64,000 nucleotides of DNA from Leptospiraceae bacterium (GTDB lineage: Bacteria; Spirochaetota; Leptospiria; Leptospirales; Leptospiraceae). Under the pieces are notes generated by a model, which worked only from the letters and a program-made list of their open reading frames with translations, did no database searches and was not told the origin of the DNA. Below are positions 58,250 through 64,000 of the stretch, piece after piece. Every line of letters starts with the position of its first letter. The stretch's first letter is position 1. The DNA is taken from NCBI GenBank assembly GCA_016711485.1, contig JADJSX010000023.1:372001-436000 (forward strand), written 5' to 3'. The translations under genes were made by a program, and so were the position numbers.

Positions 58250-58541
58250 AATTACATCCCCCAAATTATTCCTATGGTAGAATGAAGCTTTAGAATTTAC
58301 ACCAGAATAGCCACGAAGAGTGATTTATAAATTAGATGTTAGATTAACGATACTCTATTTACTTGACGGAAAAACATATGTTGTGATATGGAGTAGATAC
58401 TACACTACATCGTGTCGAGGCTGGTAATAGATAAAGGCGTTGGTTAAGGCTTCTTAGGAGTATGCGCACCTAAAACACCGCATAACATCTTAGGCTTCTA
58501 TCTGAAATAAACCAGTAGAAATTGAGTGAAGATTTGCTTAG

Positions 58542-58661
58542 AAAAATTCCCCCCGTTTAGTTCAAAACATCTCTTTATGAGAAGTGGTATATAAGCTTTT
58601 AATTTGTGGGAGAAAATGATGGGAGAAGTTGGATGCAAATTAGGCGATAGCCGCTAGAAAG
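58542..58661 (+). repeat. Cassette-region repeat, copy G (120 bp, second subtype)
   Basis: Starts AAAAATTCCCCCCGTTTAGT and ends TAGGCGATAGCCGCTAGAAAG, with a ~30-base deletion in the middle relative to A. The preceding 290 bases (58250-58541) contain no recognisable gene. Confidence 0.93.
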
Positions 58662-58667
58662 ATTGGA

Positions 58668-58859
58668 ATGGGGGTTTATAGGGAATTAGCCAGTCTAAAT
58701 AAAACTAATTTACTTGAAATTGAACACGACCCAGCAAGAATTAGAAAATTTCGCGAAGAAGTAGAAGGACTTTCGGAAATAGGTGTAACTGCATTTAGCA
58801 TGTACGGAGACGCTGGAGCTGGTCTAGTAAGAATTTATTTAAAAGACCATATAGGTTAG
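58668..58859 (+). CDS. Small hypothetical protein or gene remnant
   Basis: A 63-codon frame (MGVYRELASLNKTNLLEIEH, then EIGVTAFSMYGDAGAGLVRI) beginning 6 bases after repeat G. No family recognised and no clear ribosome site. Because it starts directly at the repeat border, it may be the tail of a larger gene whose front was lost. Confidence 0.4.
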   Translation: MGVYRELASLNKTNLLEIEHDPARIRKFREEVEGLSEIGVTAFSMYGDAGAGLVRIYLKDHIG

Positions 58860-58903
58860 ATGCATAATTCGCAAATTGATATATAAATGGTTGGAATAAA
58901 TTA

Positions 58904-59737
58904 ATGAAACAAATTAAACTAAATAAATGGAAACTGAAACTGAAACTGCATGAAATTATATTTGAAGCGGATACAAAATCTGGAAAGGCATTTGATATTT
59001 TAGTTTTATTTTCAATTGTCTTAAGTTTTATAACAGTATTACTTGAGAGCATTCAAGGTATCAAAAAATTATATGAAACAGAACTTCATATAATTGAGTG
59101 GATAATCACGATTTTCTTTACATTGGAATACATCGCGAGAATAATCGCTGTTAGACAACCTCTAAAATATGTTTTTAGTTTTTTCGGTTTAATTGATCTT
59201 TTAGCTATGTTACCAACTTATTTGAGTTTGTTACTCGCTGGTTCACAATACATGATAGTAGTTCGTTTAATTCGTCTGCTTCGAATTTTTAGAATCTTTA
59301 AATTAGTTATTTATCTCAAAGAAGCAGAAATTCTTTTCATTGCAATTAGAGCAAGCCAATACAAGATTATCGTTTTTATGTTGGCTGTATTAACATTCTC
59401 AGCCATAAACGGAACAATTATGTATGTAATAGAAGGAGAGGAAAACGGGTTTACCAGCATTCCAGTCAGCATGTATTGGGCAATTGTGACGTTAACCACA
59501 GTTGGTTATGGAGACCTTTCTCCAAAATCTCCTATTGGTCAATTCATTGCTTCCATCATTATGATAATGGGTTACGGCATCATTGCAGTTCCTACCGGAA
59601 TTGTTTCTGTTGAATTAAGTAAGGCACATACGGCTTTTAGCAATTCTCAAGCCTGTCCTTCTTGTTCTAAAGAAGGTCATGACGCAGATTCAAAGTATTG
59701 TAAATTCTGTGGAGAAGAGTTAAATCCCAAAATTTAA
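58904..59737 (+). CDS. Voltage-gated potassium channel with C-terminal zinc ribbon
   Basis: A 277-residue six-helix channel. S1-S3 lie at about 29-100. S4, with regularly spaced arginines (VVRLIRLLRIFRIFKL), is near 119-134. The pore helix and selectivity filter TLTTVGYGD end at about residue 204, and S6 follows. The C-terminus carries CPSC and CKFC pairs (residues about 249-272), a zinc-ribbon that is unusual for a small Kv channel and may serve in assembly or sensing. It is expected to form tetramers in the inner membrane. The ATG at 58904 has only a weak ribosome site. Confidence 0.93.
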   Translation: MKQIKLNKWKLKLKLHEIIFEADTKSGKAFDILVLFSIVLSFITVLLESIQGIKKLYETELHIIEWIITIFFTLEYIARIIAVRQPLKYVFSFFGLIDLLAMLPTYLSLLLAGSQYMIVVRLIRLLRIFRIFKLVIYLKEAEILFIAIRASQYKIIVFMLAVLTFSAINGTIMYVIEGEENGFTSIPVSMYWAIVTLTTVGYGDLSPKSPIGQFIASIIMIMGYGIIAVPTGIVSVELSKAHTAFSNSQACPSCSKEGHDADSKYCKFCGEELNPKI

Positions 59738-59756
59738 AATTGTTTTTTACTAACTG

Positions 59757-59917
59757 ACATTACGCAAAATTGATAATTTACGGAGGCAAAGATGATTTTG
59801 AGAATATTAGAGAATGCTAATGAATTAATAAATTCAATAGCCTGCGGCAGCAAGCCCACCGCTAGGTGCAAACCTCAAGTGGAAGCTGGACTCACCTTGC
59901 GTAAGGTGAGTTACTAA
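59757..59917 (+). repeat. Dispersed repeat R2 (copy 2, uninterrupted)
   Basis: Matches 27962-28238 without the TIR insertion: GACATTACGCAAAA, GAATATTAGAGAATGCT, AATAGCCTGCGGC, GCCCACCGCTAGGTGC and the end hairpin ACTCACCTTGCGTAAGGTGA. The rest of the gap to 60062 shows nothing recognisable. Confidence 0.75.
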
Positions 59918-60062
59918 GTCGAATTCATTTGGAAAATTTATTTTTAACGATAGGTGAAATATACTGTTCGGATTTAAAGATTCGATTTTGGAAAATTTAG
60001 TTCAAAATCCAGATAATAATTCCCTGTCAGACGATTACACCACAATTTCCGCATTTCATTGT

Positions 60063-60467
60063 TTATCCTTCCAAAAATTTTTTATTAAAGGGCGCGCCGC
60101 AGGAAGGACAATATATAAAATCGGTTTTTCCGAATTTTCCTTCATTGGTAAAAAATTCATCTGTAGTACGGTCGAAATTTCCTTCTACAAGTTGAATAGA
60201 AATTGCTTTGGACAAAGCTTTATTAGCCTCTGGAACGGATACATGCATTTTTTCGGCAAGATCAAATAATTTTATTCTGCGATACGATTTAACAATACTT
60301 GCTACAGTTTCAACTTGTTCTTCAAATTTTCCATTCTTATGTCCAAAATAAATAAATATTCCACCGATAAATACAATTGAGATTGAAAAAATGGCAATGC
60401 CTGCCCCGGCTTCCGTTTCTTTTTCTGCTTTGCTTGTTAGAAACATGGCTATACCCAATAGCAGCAT
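60063..60467 (-). CDS. Membrane protein with winged-helix-like and zinc-ribbon segments
   Basis: A 134-residue protein with hydrophobic N-terminal segments (LLLGIAMFLTSK and GIAIFSISIVFIGGIFIYFG), a helical region similar to a small winged helix (YRRIKLFDLAEKMHVSVPEA), and a C-terminal CPSCGAPF, half of a zinc ribbon. Homology-like sequence continues upstream of the ATG (IASLGIL), so the true N-terminus may be slightly longer or damaged; a TGA stops that extension. Function is unknown. Confidence 0.65.
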   Translation of the reverse strand: MLLLGIAMFLTSKAEKETEAGAGIAIFSISIVFIGGIFIYFGHKNGKFEEQVETVASIVKSYRRIKLFDLAEKMHVSVPEANKALSKAISIQLVEGNFDRTTDEFFTNEGKFGKTDFIYCPSCGAPFNKKFLEG

Positions 60468-60617
60468 TAAAATACCAAGGCTTGCTATGAATTCATATCA
60501 TTTTTTATCGGTGTCCATTCCACCCTTCGCTCCATGTATTCGCGGCTTACGCCTTCGCTTGGTAATTAGTTTCTAATTATTTGTGGGTAACGTTATGTTT
60601 TTATTGTAGAGATTTAC

Positions 60618-60658
60618 GGGAGAAGTTGGATGCAAATTAGGCGTTAGCCGCTAGAAAG
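60618..60658 (+). repeat. Cassette-region repeat, copy H (3' part)
   Basis: Only the last 41 bases of the second subtype remain (GGGAGAAGTTGGATGCAAAT, then TAGGCGTTAGCCGCTAGAAAG). The loop of the small GGC/GCC hairpin differs, but the stem is kept. Confidence 0.9.
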
Positions 60659-60724
60659 TTAAAAAAGTTCGGTGTGGATACACTACTGATTAATTCTTCC
60701 CTCTAAGGCATTAAAGAAATAAAT

Positions 60725-61135
60725 TTATCGAGTAATCCAGTTTTCTATGTTTAATCCTTTGATTCTGCCGAAGTGAGTCGCGTTTCCTGTTACCAGTATA
60801 TTTTTATTTTCAATAGCAATGCCTGCTATGAGTATATCTATATCGTCTAACGGATTTCCTTTTTTGCGCAAACTAGCGTATATTTCAGAGGATAACTCCA
60901 CGGATTGTTCTGTCAGTGGATAGATATTGAGTTCTTTGGAAAAATTAAGGTAAGACTTTAAGTATTTCTCTGAGTGTTTGAATTTTAAACCAGAAAGTAT
61001 CTCATAGTGGGTAATGAGTGTAATCCCAACTAACAATTCCCCTTGAATAGCTTTTTTAAACTGTTCGACTACGCTTTCTTTGTTTTTTAAATAATAAGAA
61101 ACAGTATCTGTATCTAGAATGAATCCTTTGTTCAA
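60725..61135 (-). CDS. vapC: VapC-type PIN-domain toxin
   Basis: A 136-residue PIN-domain ribonuclease toxin, full length. Acidic active-site positions are present: FILDTDTVSYYL, an internal Glu in THYEILSGLKF, DDIDILIAGIA, and LVTGNATHFGRIKGLNIENW at the end. It overlaps the antitoxin gene by four bases. The module runs opposite to the flanking genes and lies between repeat pieces H and I. Confidence 0.93.
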   Translation of the reverse strand: MNKGFILDTDTVSYYLKNKESVVEQFKKAIQGELLVGITLITHYEILSGLKFKHSEKYLKSYLNFSKELNIYPLTEQSVELSSEIYASLRKKGNPLDDIDILIAGIAIENKNILVTGNATHFGRIKGLNIENWITR

Positions 61136-61410
61136 ATTTTGTTTCTCTTAGAAGTAGCCTTACGTCTTGTTCTAACTTCTTTCAAAAAACTGTTCAAATC
61201 AGAGTCGGGCATTTTTTCCCATGCGCCCGCGTATCCTAGAATATTGGCGGAGGTTTTTTTCTTTTTATTTGTATCCATGGGGATAATCTGCATTCTCTGT
61301 AAGAACAAACCGTCTGAGCGCACATTGACTCCTATAAATGCTCCTGCGTATTCTCGCCCCAGAAGAATTCTTCCTTTATTATCAGCATGTAGTATTTTAC
61401 TTGTACCCAT
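61132..61410 (-). CDS. vapB: VapB-type antitoxin (AbrB-like N-terminus)
   Basis: A 92-residue antitoxin. Its first half looks like a swapped-hairpin (AbrB/SpoVT type) DNA-binding domain (HADNKGRILLGREYAGAFIG), and the tail (NSFLKEVRTRRKA) is the likely toxin-binding segment. The stop overlaps the vapC start. The strong promoter directly upstream implies an mRNA starting at its AUG. Confidence 0.85.
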   Translation of the reverse strand: MGTSKILHADNKGRILLGREYAGAFIGVNVRSDGLFLQRMQIIPMDTNKKKKTSANILGYAGAWEKMPDSDLNSFLKEVRTRRKATSKRNKI

Positions 61411-61416
61411 GTCACA

Positions 61417-61458
61417 ATTTTACTTCCAGTGGGAATTTATGTCAAGTGGGAATTTCCC
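61417..61458 (-). promoter_or_regulatory. vapBC promoter with direct-repeat operator; mRNA would start at the AUG
   Basis: On the minus strand TTGACA (61445-61440), a 17-base spacer and TAAAAT (61422-61417) stand 6 bases before the ATG at 61410. Two copies of AAATTCCCAC (complements of 61429-61438 and 61446-61455) flank the -35, and GGGAATTTCCC (61448-61458) is palindromic; these are likely antitoxin-binding sites. The geometry matches the other vapBC promoter at 53426. Confidence 0.78.
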
Positions 61459-61465
61459 ATATTTT

Positions 61466-61648
61466 TTAATTTACAAGTCTATTTGCAAACCAAATTCCAA
61501 GAAAACCGCCGATTACAGTTCCAATAATTGAACTAAACGAAAAAACATCTGCGCCAAAAAAAGTCGGAATGTATCCTCCAATTGCTGTGCCGATGAACAT
61601 ACAGATCATAACGATTTTTCTTTCCAAAGAGTCTCCCTTCTTTATCAT
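61466..61648 (-). CDS. Small membrane protein
   Basis: A 60-residue protein with two hydrophobic helices rich in Gly (IVMICMFIGTAIGGYIPTFF and SIIGTVIGGFLGIWFANRL), a pattern common among tiny spirochaetal membrane proteins of unknown role. An AGGGAGA-type ribosome site lies just upstream of its ATG on the minus strand. It lies upstream of vapBC on the same strand and could be co-regulated, but vapB has its own promoter. Confidence 0.6.
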   Translation of the reverse strand: MIKKGDSLERKIVMICMFIGTAIGGYIPTFFGADVFSFSSIIGTVIGGFLGIWFANRLVN

Positions 61649-61667
61649 TTGTTAATACTTGACGAAT

Positions 61668-61710
61668 AAAATTTCCCCCGTTTCGTTCAAAGCATCTTTT
61701 TATGAAAGTG
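61668..61710 (+). repeat. Cassette-region repeat, copy I (5' part)
   Basis: The first ~43 bases of the repeat (AAAATTTCCCCCGTTTCGTT, then CTTTTTATGAAAG). It lies 54 bases before the next plus-strand gene. Confidence 0.85.
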
Positions 61711-61763
61711 AGTATAATTTATTGTAGCAAGAAAAAAAGATAGAATAGTTAAATAACTAAAGC

Positions 61764-62555
61764 ATGGAAAAAAGAGTAATTAAAACTTGGGAATACAAAT
61801 TTAACGGTTACACACGCCGTATTCGATTGTTCGAGGATGGAGTGGAGCACTACTATGAAATATATCCTGGAAAAAAAGAAGAGTATATGGATAGCTTTCG
61901 GGATTCTTTGAATCGATATTATCCAATTGGTTATACCACAGAAATAGATACCGAAGTAATGTGTCTTGCTGCACAAAGAATGACGAATATTGAGGAGCTA
62001 AATAAGAAGGAAAAGAAATTCTATTCCTTTTGGAAATACCTTGATTGCTCTAAAATTCCAACGAAAACATTTAAATCTTCGCATGATAAAAGTCTTATAA
62101 AAATATCCCCAGAAGGAGTGAAGGTTCAATTTCAACCGAATAATAGGGATCCAGTTTATGGAGATGATTGCCTTGATAGTATATTTTTTTATGGACCGGA
62201 AATTCCTTCTGTTTCAATCGAAGACCGAGTAGAGCTTCAGAAAATAATATTGAATGCTATTCATGATAAAGCAGAGCTTTCAGAAAAAGATGCCTTTCCC
62301 CTTTTTGATTTTAATAAACTCACTGCCTTTCACAAAGAATTTAGCTCTGAAGAAGAACGGTCTGGAGAATCTATTCAGTTGAGTACGCGTGGTTGCATCA
62401 TACTTACAAGCTGGGATAGATGGGATGGTGGTTCTTCTCCTATTTCTTTAGAAAAAGCATGGCGTGATAAGGAGAAAAATACAAGGGAAGGTATATTCAA
62501 GGAAGCTTATATTGAAATATATAAAATTATGAAGGAGTCTATCATTACAAAATAA
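61764..62555 (+). CDS. Hypothetical protein
   Basis: A 263-residue, acidic, apparently soluble protein with no signal peptide or TM segment. I do not recognise the family. Recognisable features are an N-terminal beta-rich stretch (KTWEYKFNGYTRRIRLFEDG) and a C-terminal ILTSWDRWDGGSSPISLEKA. It is bounded by repeat I upstream and repeat J immediately downstream, so it forms one of the cleanest single-gene repeat-bounded units. Confidence 0.65.
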   Translation: MEKRVIKTWEYKFNGYTRRIRLFEDGVEHYYEIYPGKKEEYMDSFRDSLNRYYPIGYTTEIDTEVMCLAAQRMTNIEELNKKEKKFYSFWKYLDCSKIPTKTFKSSHDKSLIKISPEGVKVQFQPNNRDPVYGDDCLDSIFFYGPEIPSVSIEDRVELQKIILNAIHDKAELSEKDAFPLFDFNKLTAFHKEFSSEEERSGESIQLSTRGCIILTSWDRWDGGSSPISLEKAWRDKEKNTREGIFKEAYIEIYKIMKESIITK

Positions 62556-62566
62556 TCACCGAAAAT

Positions 62567-62709
62567 AAAATTTCTCCCATTTAGTTCAAGACATCTTTTT
62601 ATGAAAGAAAGACAATCCATTTTAGCTTTAAGCTTTTATTTTGTTGGATAGAAAGAAAAAGAATTATCGAGAAGTTGAATGTAAATTAGCGATAGCGCTA
62701 GAAAGAAAG
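62567..62709 (+). repeat. Cassette-region repeat, copy J (143 bp)
   Basis: A full-length diverged copy (AAAATTTCTCCCATTTAGTT ... TAGCGATAGCGCTAGAAAG). Bases 62710-62936 after it hold no gene and are the upstream region of the kinase. Confidence 0.88.
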
Positions 62710-62936
62710 AAGGATTTTGGTTTTTAATCTCAGTTCAAAGTAAATCTAATACGTATTAATTCTTCTTATTTGGTTCAGATATTTCAATTAATTTTTAATC
62801 ATGAATTTTTATATAAAAATCCTTTAAAGATTCTTTCGTAATATCTGGTGGATTAACCCTAAAATATCTTTTTCTCAAATATTTTCAAACGCCAAATAGT
62901 ATTTGCATTTAAAAATGGATGCGTTAGTTTGTGGCA

Positions 62937-64000
62937 ATGCCATTCTTAACTACAGATAACTATATAATCACAGAAAAAATCTACGAGAGCAAGAACTCGA
63001 TAATTTATAAGGGAAAACGAAAAAGTAATAATGAGAACGTTATAGGAAAGACTCTAAGTGGAGAATATCCAAGTCCTGATGCCTTACTTCGTTTTAAATC
63101 TGAATATGAACTACTGACGCGAATTAATATTTCAGGTGTTATAAAAGTATTTGAAATGGAGAAGTTAGGCGATAGACCTATTTTTTTCATGGAAGATTTT
63201 GTTGGACTTTCTCTAAAAGATTATATAAAAAATGAAAAAGTTTATTTAGAAGAATTCATTGATATAACAATTAAAGTCATAAAAATTTTAAAACAAATTC
63301 ATGATAAGAATATCATCCACAAAGATATAAATCCTGCGAATATACTATTTAATCCAGAAACAAGGCAAATCAAAATTATAGATTTTGGAATTTCTACTGA
63401 ACTCTTAAAAGAAAATCCATCCAGCATTTCATCCGACCTTTTAGAAGGAACGGTTTATTATATCTCGCCTGAGCAGAGTGGAAGGATGAATCGCACAATC
63501 GACTATCGAAGTGACTTTTATTCATTAGGTGTTAGCCTCTATCAAATTTTAACAAATGTTTTACCATTTAATAGCCATGACACTCTCGAAATAATTCACT
63601 CCCATATAGCGAAAAAACCAGAGTTGCCGCACGAAATTGATAATCGAATTCCAGAAGTGATTTCATTTATCATCTTAAAGCTAATGGCAAAAGACGCAGA
63701 AGATAGATACCAAACTTGTGATGGTATATTGTATGATTTAGAAGAATGTTGGAAACGATTAAAAAATTCAGGTGAGATCAAACAGTTTCCTATTGCCCAA
63801 AAAGATTTTTCAAATAAATTACATATCCCAGAAAAGTTGTATGGTCGCGCAAAAGAAGTAACTCAAATCATGAAAACATTTCACAGTGCGACAAAAGGAA
63901 ATGCAAAAGTTTTGTTAGTATCTGGAAGATCTGGTATCGGAAAATCAGCATTAGTCGGAGAAATACATAAACCAATTCTAGAATACAGAGGATATTTCAT
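62937..64000 (+). CDS. Multidomain Ser/Thr protein kinase with ATPase domain (3' partial)
   Basis: The frame from ATG 62937 is open to the window end (354 codons). Residues about 10-275 are a protein kinase: a Lys in ENVIGKTLSG, catalytic loop IIHKDINPANILFN (HKD instead of HRD), DFG in IIDFGIS, activation segment EGTVYYISPEQSGR, and RSDFYSLGVSLYQ. After a linker, LYGRAKEVTQIM and the Walker A GRSGIGKSALV begin an AAA/NB-ARC-like ATPase. This order is that of the large trifunctional kinases (kinase, ATPase, GAF, histidine kinase) of Leptospira and cyanobacteria, so the gene probably continues for several kilobases. Confidence 0.88.
   Translation, partial: MPFLTTDNYIITEKIYESKNSIIYKGKRKSNNENVIGKTLSGEYPSPDALLRFKSEYELLTRINISGVIKVFEMEKLGDRPIFFMEDFVGLSLKDYIKNEKVYLEEFIDITIKVIKILKQIHDKNIIHKDINPANILFNPETRQIKIIDFGISTELLKENPSSISSDLLEGTVYYISPEQSGRMNRTIDYRSDFYSLGVSLYQILTNVLPFNSHDTLEIIHSHIAKKPELPHEIDNRIPEVISFIILKLMAKDAEDRYQTCDGILYDLEECWKRLKNSGEIKQFPIAQKDFSNKLHIPEKLYGRAKEVTQIMKTFHSATKGNAKVLLVSGRSGIGKSALVGEIHKPILEYRGYF

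Noticed and set aside
58250..58541. Possible small gene or RNA before repeat G
   Set aside because: No frame of useful length, no family resemblance and no structured RNA motif I could support; left as an empty stretch.
46102..62709. Repeats as canonical integron attC sites
   Set aside because: The 3' ends carry ATTAGGC at best, copies A-C lack even that, there is no matching RYYYAAC box at the other end and no tyrosine recombinase is in the window. Kept only as a loose analogy.

Overview
The window is AT-rich bacterial DNA and most resembles the spirochaete family Leptospiraceae. This rests on protein types rather than a marker gene: lipoproteins with loose spirochaetal lipoboxes, a 7TM-DISM receptor fused to a SpoIIE-type phosphatase, a large Ser/Thr kinase with an ATPase domain, an adenylate/guanylate cyclase receptor, FecR-type proteins, and many HigBA/VapBC-type toxin-antitoxin (TA) loci. 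No rRNA, tRNA, CRISPR array or phage module was seen.

Region 1 (1-23.2 kb): two giant paralogous genes in tandem, each about 10-11 kb and each with about 18 Calx-beta repeats. The first is open across the whole window portion; its start lies about 49 bases to the left, and it has a lipobox near the N-terminus and a C-terminal membrane anchor. A lipoprotein resembling superoxide reductase overlaps its 3' end. The second copy has a frameshifted 5' end and lacks the C-terminal anchor. It is followed by a scrap heap: an antisense Uma2 remnant, the first ~33 codons of a methyltransferase duplicated from 24.6 kb, and the C-terminus of a third giant paralogue.

Region 2 (23.3-30 kb): higBA, a Uma2 nuclease-like gene, a SAM methyltransferase, a TetR regulator divergent from a CrtI-like FAD oxidoreductase with a palindromic operator over its promoter, and a two-gene ABC-2 exporter. 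A small TIR element sits inside an older dispersed repeat between them.

Region 3 (30-44.5 kb): a minus-strand operon (cyclase receptor, FecR/fibronectin-type protein, fibronectin/DUF5683-like protein), a lipoprotein with 11 Ig-like repeats plus a six-unit NHL propeller, an IS1182-type insertion sequence, and the housekeeping gene tex.

Region 4 (44.7-64 kb): an accessory region. It holds a broken IS91-type transposase, a divergent membrane reductase/fatty acid desaturase pair, a truncated creD, a 7TM phosphatase with a TPR partner, several TA loci (two intact vapBC-like pairs, one broken DUF433/DUF5615 pair, one orphan antitoxin-like gene), an APH-like kinase, small lipoproteins, a voltage-gated K+ channel and the start of a multidomain Ser/Thr kinase. 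From 46.1 to 62.7 kb this region is punctuated by ten full or partial copies of one ~120-148 bp repeat, all in the same orientation. Three copies are identical over 135 bp, and several form the edges of genes. The most notable signals are this repeat-bounded gene array, a family of 48-bp palindromes (one lying in frame inside the kinase gene), and TA promoters placed so that the mRNA would start at the AUG.
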